Positions 23,813-35,480 of a stretch of DNA of 64,000 bases are shown one piece after another (position 1 is the first letter of the stretch; the number at the start of each line of letters is the position of its first letter). Source of the stretch: Xiphias gladius. Its lineage: Eukaryota > Chordata > Actinopteri > Istiophoriformes > Xiphiidae. Location of the stretch: assembly GCF_016859285.1 (NCBI RefSeq), contig NC_053418.1, positions 21,256,910 through 21,320,909 on the forward strand, given 5' to 3'. The notes under the pieces were generated by a model that was given only the letters and a program-made list of their open reading frames with translations, did no database searches and was not told the origin of the DNA. A program made the translations under genes and the position numbers.

Positions 23813-26800
23813 ATGAACTACCTACGCCGTCGACTGTCGGACAGCAATTTCATGTCCAACCTGCCCAATGGCTACATGACCGATCTCCAACGCCCAGACC
23901 CGCCGCCGCAAAGCCCCGCAGTGTCGCCCGGGCCGTCGGAGAGGCGCCAGTCCACCAGCCAGCAGCAGACAGGCGGTGGAGGCTCTGGGTTCTTCTCATC
24001 CATATCCAATGCAGTCAAACAGACCACAGCTGCTGCGGCTGCGACCTTATCCGAGGCAGCGGACCGGGCGGGAGTCTCCAGCAGCGCCAAGATCCTCCTG
24101 GTTATCGATGACCAGCAGACCGACTGGTAAGAGCAGTGCGCATTGTCAACGTCTAGACAGAGATCTGTGCCAAACCGCGGGTTTCAGTGGCCTAACATCT
24201 AGAAGGTCATATGATTCGCCCAGTGCTGTGAGACACATCACGTGTAACATCCTGGCTTTTAATGCTCAGCTCAGAAACACCTTGCAGATGCGCTTGTGCG
24301 CTCGTGGTGCCATGGCAAAGGCGCAAGAGACTGAAGGCAGAGAAGCCATTTTTTTTTTTTTTTTTTTTCATTTGACGACCAGCGATTGCTTGTGACGAAT
24401 TCATCGTGCATTCTGCCACTAAAATGCTTAAAATGATGCCAGCGCACTGGGTGTGGGCCAGTGCCACCACGATGATGCAGGTATTTTGAAATCGAGGGCA
24501 AATTTTGCAAAAGGAACATACATACACCCCGTTAGTCAAACCTCTTCACCAGTGCACATTATGCATGCTTATTAGAGCTCTGTGCACAAGTCAAAGGTGA
24601 TTAAACACCGACTACTGCCTCAAAATGACACCCTAGGTGATAATAAACTAAGCAGATCTGTGCATAGTCACATCAAAAGCCTTCCATCCCACAGTGCAGA
24701 GCAAATACGGTTTTCCAACTGTGTCACAACAGGCAGGGGAGGTGGATATTTATACTTCATAGGTTGGACTTCTAAATCCAAGGGTCACTATTTATGTCCT
24801 TCTGTCCAATTCATATCTCCTCAGGCACCTTGACTGCTGGAGATTAAAATAATGTTACATAGGCCACTTAATGTAGTTTTATGCATTGCAGTATGTAGTA
24901 TACTACCACAAACAGAACACAGTATCAAAGGAAATTAGGATTTTGTTCCATTGATGTTTGTTTCATGTATTGGACATCACATCTTCACTAGCCAGGAATA
25001 TACTCAGAATTTTGAAATGCTCTGCAAATGCTGGAGGAAATGCCAGCTGTCAATCACAGGAGAAATGTGCAAAATCAAATCCATGTATTTCCTGGATACA
25101 AACAACAGCTGGATTCCTTGTTTTACATTCAGGGTGAAGGTCTTCAGAGGAAGAAAGATCCACGGTGAATTTGACATCAAGGTAGAACAGGTAGGTTTCA
25201 CATATGGTACTTCTTTCTTTGTTCTGTGTTAGTGTCCCGCTTTACTCCCTACTAAGAGAACTGAAAATTAAAAAAAAACAAAAAAAAGAAGAAAGAAACA
25301 AGCGCAGATTTTCTGAGCCTTATGTCCAGACTTGGAGGGATGTTACATCAGTCTTCCATAAGACATTAGAATTTCGTATTTTGTTGATGGATATCACTGT
25401 CTCTGATCTAGTTGTGTCAACACCTGGTAACTGAAATAGACATGGTGTAGGTCCTACACCATTGCCTCCATCTACAGAGAAGAATAAACCATGTATGATT
25501 TATCCTATGTAGATAAAGGCATTGCCATCTGCTTTATTATAGGACGAGTCTATTGTATTTATTGCTGGTCACATTTCTCTCTAAAAGCTTGAGTGGTCAT
25601 ACATGTTCCGCGGAAAATGTACCCCTGCCCATATTATGCATCCTTTGTCTTCACTTTGATCCTATTTTGGTTCCATATCTTTAGTTTTCTGAGGCAGTGT
25701 CATCTCTAAGTCACCTGGCGAGTCATTTTGTTTGGTAACTCTCACTAAGTTGTCTACCTGCTTTTTAGGGCCCAGATCCACAGCTAGAGTGCTACTAGCA
25801 TAAAAGATTTCATGGATTCTTCAATAAATAACAGCTGAATCATCCAGTATACTTTGCACTGTTACTGTGTTCATAGAGAGCCCTTACAATGATAAATGTC
25901 CCAGTTCACTGATGAGTGAGTATTGATAAGAGAGGGGACTGCTGCATTCATTCCCACACTGAAGTGCTCTCTCTTGACATGTGATTAAGAGAAACATATT
26001 TTGTTTGTCAGATGCATTCACAGTCACTCTGCAGGATTTAAACTTCTTATTGTTATCCCTTATAAAGGTCAATGAGTTGTTTGTGTGGGTTAACAACTGA
26101 GCAGTAATCATTTTTGGTAAATTTGTGAATAGTGATGTGAGGCCTTATAAGAACATTTATTGATACATTATGTGACAGCGGCTATTTATGCTGTAATCCA
26201 CCCAGCAGCACCTTAAGAGCAGAGGAGACCCTGAAAGTTTTCAAATCTTTTTCATTGCCTGCATTTTTCTCTCTTCCTGTTCCTTAGTCCTTATACTTGA
26301 CGTTGGCGATGGCATTTTCATTATTTCCCTTGTGGCCTCTTAACAGGAAGAACACACTTCAGATAAAGTTTGCTTTCTTATAATTGTGCCATGTTCAACC
26401 TGGCTCATGTAGAAACAGTCATTCACTGCCCTCCTGCTCTGACTGTGGGCACAGGGATTTTTATGGTGTTTGTAGGGGACTGACCTTGCTTCTGTCGTTT
26501 TAGGCAGAATTCTCTGAAATCAACCTAGTGGCAAACGCCACAGGCACCTACAATGTGGACATTGATGCAATCAGGAATGGACATAAGGTTACTAAGTAAG
26601 TACTCCGTAGAATATCAAAAGAGTTTGATCATTTGCAGTAGCTGCTTGTGAGATACAATTTGGATGTATGTTGAAATCTCTTCCTTCTCTATGCCTAATA
26701 ACCAAACACTTTGTCTTGTACGGTGCAGTTTAATATTTTGCTAATGTCCTCTGTTCCAGATCCTTTAAGCCAGACTTTGTGCTGATCAGACAGCATGCCT

Positions 26801-29800
26801 TCAGCATGGACAAGAATGGAGACCACCGCAACATAGTGATTGGACTGCAGTATGCTGGACTGCCAAGTGTTAACTCCTTGCACTCTGTCTACAATTTCTG
26901 TGACAAACCATGGGTGGTAAGTATTATTTAATCAATTAGTTCATTTGAAACCGTATCGCACGCTGAATTCAGCTACAAACACATATAAAGCTACCTCTTG
27001 AGCATTTGTTTCTATCTCAGTTTGCTCAGATGTCTAGACTCTACAAGCAACTGGGCCAAGAGGAGTTCCCACTGATTGAGCAGGTTTACTATCCAAATCA
27101 CAAGGAAATGGTGAGTTGTGTACCATCTGCTCTCCTCCTATCTCTCCTCTCTCTTTCCACTTGCTCTGATGGGTATGTCTTCATGGTAAACAACTCTTAA
27201 AGACATACACACACACACACACACACACGCACATGCGCAGACAGGTCATCCCTCTGCATGGGTCCCATGTTAGGAGGATAATTCACTTCCATGTCAATAT
27301 TCCATCTCATGTAGCAGCTGAGACCAATCTAATTTCCAGGGGAGTGCTTTGTTGTTTTCTTTCCGGGGAGTAGCAGAGTTTTTTTCATTTTTTTTGTGTG
27401 CCAAGTCAGTGTCAGTACAGTTAAACTGAGACTACCACTGCACAGCAGTCATCTCCACCCCTGCAGTCACAGGCTGTAAATACTGGGCTTGCTTTCAAGC
27501 CATCAATATGAATCAGAATTTCCTTCAGAAACAGAGGAGGGCAACTACTGTATTTGTCACTTCTGTTTGATTGAAATTGATTAAAATTTGTAGTACCGTG
27601 ATGAAGTTCATTTATGAGAAATCTCTGTATGTGATAATGCTGTTGTTACAGATTACCTCCCCTCGGTTCCCTGTAGTGGTAAAGATGGGCCATGCTCACT
27701 CAGGAATGGGAAAGGTAGTGCTTGAATGCTCATGTATTTACTATTTCAATATCAATGCCACATTTTTGGGACAAATAAATGCAATCATATTTGTATCTTG
27801 ACTCCAGGTGAAAGTGGACAATCAATATGATTTTCAAGATATTGCCAGTGTTGTGGCACTGACCAAGACTTACGCCACATCTGAGCCTTTTATTGATGCA
27901 AAATATGATGTCCGCATCCAGAAGATCGGTAACAATTACAAAGCTTACATGTGAGTGAAATTACCATTCTGCTCTCCTCAGTTCTCTGCATTTCACTCTA
28001 CCCAATGTGATTGAAAAAATTCCTACCAGCAAGCCAACAAACTGGCAGGTTATGGCAGATGAAAATGGTAGAACATGTAAAGTAAATTTCTATTCTAATC
28101 AACAGGAGGACGTCCATTTCTGGCAACTGGAAAACCAACACTGGCTCATCTATGCTTGAGCAGGTGGCCATGTCAGACAAGTAAGAGCATAAAAATGCCG
28201 ATGAGATGAATCTGTAAATTGTATAATGACTTGCTGTACTATTATAGCTTTTTTGACACATTATTGCAGGTACAGAATGTGGGTGGACTCTTGTGCTGAC
28301 ATCTTTGGAGGGTTGGACATTTGTGCTGTGGAGGCTCTACACGGTAAAGATGGCAAGGACTACATTATAGAGGTACTAGAAGTTGGTATGTTGATATCGA
28401 CGAATATTTGTCTGTAATCATAAGGAAAACCCATTAAATGTTTGTTTGTTTTTTTTAGGTTGATGACTGCTCAATGCCACTGATTGGGGACCAGCAGGAT
28501 GAGGATCGTGTTCAAATTGCAGAACTTGTAGTCTCTAAGATGAACCAGACTGTTCCACGCACTTCAAGCTCTTCCACAGTCCGTGCCACAGCAGGACAGC
28601 CGGCACAGGTGCTCAAGCCAAAGATACTCTTTACTTACCTTACTTTTCTTTATTTCCCCCACTTTTATTAGGAATATATTTCAAGTAAGGTCTGTTTGTA
28701 TTTAGGGTGCACAGTAACACACATGGTCTCTCTGAACATTGTCCTTTAAAAGAGAACATGTATATAAAGCACAAAAATACAGTTGGAACAGTAGACATAC
28801 AATTTTCATAATAACAAAAGGGCAACAGAAATATTAGATGTACAGATTTCTGTATTAGTGCATACAGATACAGACCATATCTGTATAATGAATAAATACA
28901 TAATAAAACACATACATGTTCAAATGTATGTGGTGCCTATTAGGGGTGGAATGGTTCACAAAATTAGCGTTTCAATTCATATCACGGTTTTGGGTTTGGT
29001 TCGGTACATTTTTGGTAAAACGTACCGGACCAATCATCCGTGCCAACTGAGAAGTTTCACTGGGTTTTTTCGCAAGATTTTTTTCCCAATAACTTTATTT
29101 GAAGTTTTTTTTCTGCAAATGCCTCATAGCCTATTTAAAATGAACCAAACAATACATACATGTCCTTAACTGTGTCAAGTGAAACGAATGGGTCGGATTC
29201 TTTACTTGAACTGTTCCACCCTTAGTGCCTATACATGCACGACTTCAAATATCAAAGCAAGGCGCTTTCAGACAGCAGTTGGTGTAATAAGTGTAGAATT
29301 TGTGTTATGGGGTTGACCTTTGAACTGTCCATTGGTGGAACCATTGCAAAAGATAGCATTTTAAAGACCCTAGGAATGTTACAAAAAATAATAAATAAAT
29401 ATTATTGATTCCAAAGGATAGAAAGAGGTCCAAAGTAACACCAACATTTTCAGCACTTTGATTCTGTGAAATCATACCCATCAAAATTTAGGGTAATGTC
29501 TGAAATAGATGTTTATGTCTGACTGGACCAATACTTAGCATCTCAATCTAACAGTATTTGACATTCAGGTGCAGGGAGTGAGCTGACATATATTATACTG
29601 AAGAAGCAGATAATCAGTTTCAAGGTATATATGTCAGGCTTAATGTGTACATACAATGGAGTGTCATCAGCATAGCAGTGGAAATTTATGTCATATTAAT
29701 GAGTAATAGAACCCAGAGAAAACAAAAAAGATAACAGTAATGGGCCAAGCACCGCTCCCTGGGGCACTCTTGACTAAATAGTAGAGATATCTAAGGTAGT

Positions 29801-32196
29801 CAGATATCACCAATTTGACAATGGATCAGAAGGGCCAGGAGTCAACATCTGTCCTGGTACTCCTGCAATGTTCTATGAATTAGAATATAATTTTCTTTTG
29901 TGTAAGGCTTTCTAGATGTCCAATATCTTGAGGCAAAACGTTTGTCTGAACATATTGATACAGTTACCAAAGCAAAAAGATTTTAACATTTTATTCTGTG
30001 AATATGATTTTCTATCATTAGCATTTTTTTTTCCTTTCTGGTTTGATACATATTTACTTTCTGCCCTTTTAACCCCTGTGTGTTTTGTAGAAAGCAGTGT
30101 CTCCTCAGTCTGTCTCTCAGCCAAGAGTACCACAGGCTCAACAGCGCCCCTCACCTCAAGGTAAGAACATGACTGTTTTGCAATAACAAAAAACTAAGTT
30201 AAATGAAACGTCATTTGTTTTTGTTAAGAAATCTTTTGGTTTATTGTCAAGTTTAGGCAAGGATATTAGGGAAAGTATTTGAATATGATTAAATATATAT
30301 TATTTCTCTCCTGTAGGTGGTCCTCAGCAAAGTCCCCCAACTCAGCAGCGCCCACAGCCTCAAGGCCAACCCCCTGCACCGGCCCAGCAATCTGCTGTCA
30401 CCCCTGCTACAGGTGATCCCAGTGCCCAAGCTAAGGCTAACCAAGGACCTGTAGCCCAGCCACGGCAACCAGGTCAGGGAGCTCCTCCAGGCCAGAGACC
30501 TCCTTCTGGGCAGGGCTCTCCTCAGCGAAGCCAGGGAGGTTCCCCTCAAGCTCAGAGGCAACAGTCTGTCTCCCAGCAGCAGCAGCAGAAACAATCTGCA
30601 GGAGGCCCTGGCCAGAAACCTCCAGGGGGCCAACCCCAGCAGCAGAGGCCTGCCCATCCCCCTAGGCAGCAGTCACAGGGGGGGCCACAGCAACAGAGGG
30701 CTCCTGGCCAGCCAGGTCGTCCTGGAGCACCAACCACCCAACAACCCAGACCTGCTGCTCAAGGCCAGGGGGCCCCAGGAGGACGACCCCCATTGCAGCA
30801 AAAGCCACAACCCCCACAGAAGCCCAGTCAGGACAACCTCGCTATGGGTGGCTCTCCACAACTAAAGTAAGTAACTGTATGATAAATGAGTTGGGATCAG
30901 TTTCATCTCATTTTTCATAAAGTGAATCTTCCAGCTGACCTGAACAGAAGATCCTCTCTTAGTTTTTGCCTGCATTGACATATGCATGCCACATGGGAAA
31001 TCTACTCATTCTCTTTACTGACAAATGATACACCTGAATGTGCATGATGTATCAATTCTTACATTTTTCAGTCCTTCAACAGCAGTTTCACAAAACATTT
31101 CAGATTGTCTGGAGAGACTGTGATATATTAGAGCAACAAAAAGCAGAAGCTGGCTTGTAGGTGTTCATAAAGATAATGAAACCATCACATCTGCCAAAAT
31201 CCATGTTCTGGGACACAGGTGACCAGATTCTCTACATCCTTCTTTTAAATCATTTTTCTCTTAGTAGCTGGCACGGACAGAAAACAGTAAATAACAATTG
31301 ATATAGCGAATTAAACTGTATGTTTTTGACTTGTATAAACTTTTAGAAGTTATTTTTGAAAAAAAATTCATTTGATATCTATTTGCTACTGTATATATAC
31401 ATATATATATGTTACACAAACACACACACACACACACACACATTTATATGTATATATTCCAAAATTTAAAGTGGACAGCATATTTGTTAACTGAAGAATT
31501 TGAACCATCACATTATTACATAAGGGCAAATTCCCACTGTCATTTGAGAAGCAGATAATATTTAATTTATTGTTGCGTATATAATCAAAGAAATCACCTG
31601 ATTAATAACGCAAAACTGTACAGATTTATGTTCTAACGTATAAATTATCTGTGTGATTGCTTCTATTTTAGTGGTAAATATGTTCTCCAGCTGTTGATTT
31701 TCATGGATAAATGATACATAATCCAAATTTTTGGATTACATGAATGAGATTGCATTTTATGCTCTCTAGAATTAGAGACATAAAACATTTTTTCATCAAT
31801 CCCTGAAAAAAAAAAAAATGCCACTTTGCATCCAGAAAGGTCATTCACTATTCATATCATATTAAAGCTAATTTGAAATGATAAGGTAATACTGAATGAC
31901 CGTGGAGAAGGAATGCGCTTTTATCATCTTTTACCGAGCCTTTTCTCCCCTGTCTCTCTCTCTCTGTCTTGCCATGCACCAGTCTTTTCATCCCATGGGT
32001 TTGCTGCATGACTTTAATAGCCTTTCCCTCTCCTCTATTGCCATTTTCCTCTCTTTATAGCAAGTCCCAGTCTCTTACCAATGCCTTCAACATTCCAGAA
32101 ACCCCAGCGCCACGAGCCAGCCTTAGCCAGGACGAGGTGAAGGCAGAAACCATACGCAATCTACGCAAATCTTTTGCCAGTCTCTTCTCAGACTGA
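23813..32196 (+). CDS. syn1: Synapsin I
   Basis: Thirteen coding exons: 23813-24126, 25133-25190, 26504-26595, 26760-26916, 27021-27110, 27652-27714, 27808-27950, 28106-28180, 28270-28372, 28459-28608, 30091-30160, 30317-30866, 32061-32196. All phases agree, giving 666 residues. Mammalian SYN1 also has 13 exons. Synapsins coat synaptic vesicles and tether the reserve pool. Domain A has the PKA/CaMKI site RRRLSDS (Ser9). Domain B has [11 protein letters not shown]. The ATP-binding domain C (about residues 100-400) is highly conserved, including [11 protein letters not shown] and [16 protein letters not shown]. Domain D is Pro/Gln-rich and keeps two CaMKII-like sites, RQQSVS and RQQSQ. Domain E ends in [18 protein letters not shown]. 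Domains A, B and E favour synapsin I over II. A CA tract lies in intron 5 (27205-27228). Confidence 0.95.
28941..29224. mobile_element. hAT MITE with intact target-site duplication
   Basis: A 284-base element in syn1 intron 10. The left end TAGGGGTGGAATGGTTCA matches the reverse complement of the right end, TAAGGGTGGAACAGTTCA, at 15 of 18 positions. It is flanked by a perfect 8-bp direct repeat GTGCCTAT (28933-28940 and 29225-29232), the target duplication length of the hAT superfamily. Internal words such as 'cacggttttgggtttggttcg' are typical of a common fish hAT MITE. It has no coding capacity. Confidence 0.9.
29400..29860 (+). repeat. Suspected interspersed repeat fragment in syn1 intron 10
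   Basis: The words 'gtgtcatcagcatagcagtgg' (split here by divergence) and 'atgggccaagcaccgctccctggggcac' region recall a fish repeat I have seen in many introns. I cannot name its class and the limits are approximate. Nothing coding is evident. Confidence 0.3.
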
Positions 32197-32502
32197 GATG
32201 GCATAAGCCCCCCCCCTCCTACTGACAGAAAGATGGACAGGCAAACTGAAAGACAGATCCCTTCTTCTCCCAACGAAAAAGGACCAACAGGATGCCATCT
32301 CCAATTCACGTACATTGACCGTGATATGAAAATGTACACACTTGACACCCACTGCCTAAATAGTTAAGATCTTTTAAAATCAGCAAAAGGTAGACTACAC
32401 GGTAAATTTAGGCCCTGATGTCTGAAACATTCCTTGCTTTGCGTCAAGCTTAGGTAAGTCATCTACTCACCGTGTCACACAAACTGTGATTGCACGTGCC
32501 CG

Positions 32503-32504
<2 letters not shown>

Positions 32505-32572
<68 letters not shown>
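32505..32572. repeat. (CA)34 microsatellite in the syn1 3' UTR
   Basis: An uninterrupted CA dinucleotide tract of 68 bases, starting 309 bases after the syn1 stop codon. Confidence 0.97.
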
Positions 32573-32573
<1 letters not shown>

Positions 32574-34804
32574 CACCACGCCTGTATATGCATGAGCGCA
32601 CATAAAAATAAGGAACAAAACAACAAAATACTGCATCCACTTGTTTGTTAGTGCTGTAAAGTCATTGTGATCTGTTTGTCCGAAATTTGGTTGGCTTCCA
32701 GACCAACCGAATGAATTAAGGGAATGTATGAAAATTATTGGTGTGGGGAGGGGTGCTCAATCTTATGTTTTATTTCATAAAGAAAGCAAGGCCCTCCCCA
32801 GTGTTATTCATTGTCTCAAAATAATATAATTATGGCAAACATAATAAAATAGCGAAAATATAGCCACTCTCTATTTTTGAGAGAGTGATAAATAAACTGT
32901 TATTATAGCGACAAAATGGAATGACAGCTCTGTGCTGAAGGGCTTGTGCACTGCAATATTTTCACCCCACCCATATTCTCTGCACATAGTTAAATGCACC
33001 TCGAGGAGAAATATGAAAACCATTTTTTGATGTATCTATATAATCTCTTTTTATATAAACAATCACACAAATATTGAAATATGTAATAAAAAAGTAATAA
33101 GTAATATGGAATAGGAAAAAAAAATGACCCTCCCCTTCTCTCCCAAAAACATTACACTAACCTCCCTTTTCAAAAATAAAAATTACAGTACCCCCCCCCC
33201 TTGCTGACCCCCACCGCCCTCAGTAATTTTTGTACAGTCCCTAACTCAGCACAGCTGCACACATTGGCTTTCCAGTGTTAGTTAATGCTAGATCTGTTCG
33301 GGCTGTTGACCGCTCATGGTGATGTCTTAGCTGCATGTCAACAGGAGGCAATGGTTGCATTTTCCAACCCCTGACATTGATGCTTGTAACTGTGTCGTCA
33401 CATGTAGTTGAATTAGTTTGTAAAGTAGCCTAGTAGCTGTTGTGAGTATGTTGTTGCTGCCCCTTCCTCCTGTATTTGTCGCACAAGAACAAAAGCCCGA
33501 GAGCCCTCCACCTTCAAAGCATGCCTTACACAGATAAGAACGTCAGATCAAATGGAGCTGTCTCAGGGATGTCCAATTGATTGTGACACTTGTGTGTGGG
33601 TGAGGGTCTTCCATTACAGTTTTATTGTGATTGTTTACCAATAATGAAGGAAAAGCATGCATCTTAATGAGGTAGAATGTTTTTTATTTCAAATGCATTT
33701 GCACACAGAGTATACTGCAACATTATACTTGAATACTGTGACACAGACTGATGTATGAAGTATACAGTTGGTTAATTCATCTGCCACTTGACATAGCAAC
33801 AACTCAGTGTTCCCACTCTGGGTTGCTGCCGTGTGTGTGACAGGTGTGGTACGGTAGGATACAGCATAGGCAGGGTTGGCAACTGTTCAGGTACATTTAG
33901 TGAAAAATTTGATTATTTACAGTTTCATTTCAGATTCTCTTGCTTTCAAAGCAGTGCAATGAGAAAAACTTATGACTGCAATCCAGCCATTGAATTTAAT
34001 GGATTCACAGTAAGTTAAAGGATTATTTCAGGTTGATTTTAGGGTTTAGCAGTTAGTCAGTGCATGGTGATTTTGCACTTAAGTAACTCAAACCCTAAAT
34101 CTGTATTATACAGTTTCTGCTTCCATAAATGCCCCTCTGCTCTCAGCATACTCCACCAAGGAATGTTACATATTTGCTGTTCATCTCTATACAATCATGA
34201 AAGAAAAATGATGTAAAGGTATAGGAATATCAACTGTGGGATGCACCTCTGCAGCAGATTTACCACTTCCTGTCACCCCTTCTTCGCATTCTTTGATCAC
34301 TACTCTGAAAAAAACCGAGCTTTTACTGAAAACCGCTTCTGTTTCCAGGCACTAAAAATGTCTTCCAGAAGGAGTGCTTTCCATTCGAATGTTGATATAG
34401 TATGGCAATATCAAGCTTTTTAGAGAAGACGCAGTACCTAAAAGATATAGAGGAGTCCTGGTTCCCTTGCAGATTCCCCATGCTGCCTGTCTTTATCAGC
34501 CTATTTGTGTAGCCACAGTGACCCCTTGTGCTCAATGGTGCATAAATGTGTGACTGTTGTTCTGTAACTGGTGAAACCAAATAGATGTCGTACAGAGCTC
34601 CGAGTGATGCAGATTGTGAACTTTTTCCTCTGCTGCTATTTGTGCTTGTTGATCTGTGTGTCTGTGAACCTTTTAGCTCTTAATTTCAAAATTTTTGCAT
34701 TTTTGTTTCAATTATCTTAAACATGCTTCTACGAGGCAAGACTATGTGGGGCTTGTAAGTTTATGCATTAATGGTTCGGGGCTTCATTTTTAAATTATAC
34801 AGCG

Positions 34805-34903
34805 ACTCAGTGTCAGTACATGATTGTCAGTTATGGTGGCACCGCCTACTGCCAGGAGAATCAGTAAGAGCAGCCTTGTGTAATTATTACACTGACACTG
34901 AGT
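34805..34903 (+). other. Perfect 13-bp inverted repeat (possible RNA hairpin) in the syn1 3' UTR
   Basis: ACTCAGTGTCAGT at 34805-34817 and its exact reverse complement ACTGACACTGAGT at 34891-34903 enclose 73 bases. Inside the loop TGGCA (about 34837) can pair with TGCCA (about 34850), giving a small inner stem. If transcribed as 3' UTR this could fold as a long-range stem. No function is known to me. Confidence 0.5.
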
Positions 34904-35452
34904 GTAAATTATGAAAATGAACCATCACACTTAGCATGGATGGTTAACTTTGAAAAATATCTTTCTGTCACTCAGAGGCCTCTTGGCCATATTAAGACAC
35001 ACCATTTGCTGCGGCACCTCCTGAGACTGACAATATGAGCTGTGACAGCAATGCAAAGAAGTAGTTTATTGTATTTATGTTTTTGATATTCACGGATGTT
35101 TTCTTTTTAAAGAGTTACATCATTTATGGTGGACATATTTGACTGTGAATGTACATTTTTTTGTTACAGCTAGTTTTGTTGTTTTCTAAATGCATTGTAT
35201 AATCATTGTGAAAAGATGAAATCCTTACAAATTTCAACTGATTGCCAGTTGATGCCTGCCAGATTTAAAAATCATAAATGTAAGTGCAAAAATCAAAAAG
35301 CTGAAGTTTTTGTTAAATAAAAAAATAAGACACTGCATAATGTAAATCATGGTGGATTGTTGAATTAAATGTAAAAAAAATATATTTGATGTTATATGCA
35401 ATGTAACTATATAATGTGAAAATGAGTAAGTTCTTAAAACATGTACATGTCT

Positions 35453-35458
35453 AATAAA
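35453..35458 (+). terminator. syn1: Candidate distal poly(A) signal of syn1
   Basis: AATAAA followed about 15-30 bases later by T-rich sequence (ttttatttgttattgtttac). It is the last strong signal before the gene-free interval. Confidence 0.5.
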
Positions 35459-35480
35459 GTCTATGATCAACAATGACTTT

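Larger units (their letters stand above)
32197..35480 (+). other. syn1: Putative long 3' UTR of syn1
   Basis: After the stop codon there is no further gene up to a clear AATAAA at 35453-35458. I infer a 3.3-kb 3' UTR, which is plausible for a neuronal gene. Earlier AATAAA words (for example in 'gataaataaactg' near 32890) could give shorter isoforms. It contains a 68-base CA tract, a poly(C) run near 33190 and a perfect inverted repeat at 34805-34903. Confidence 0.45.
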
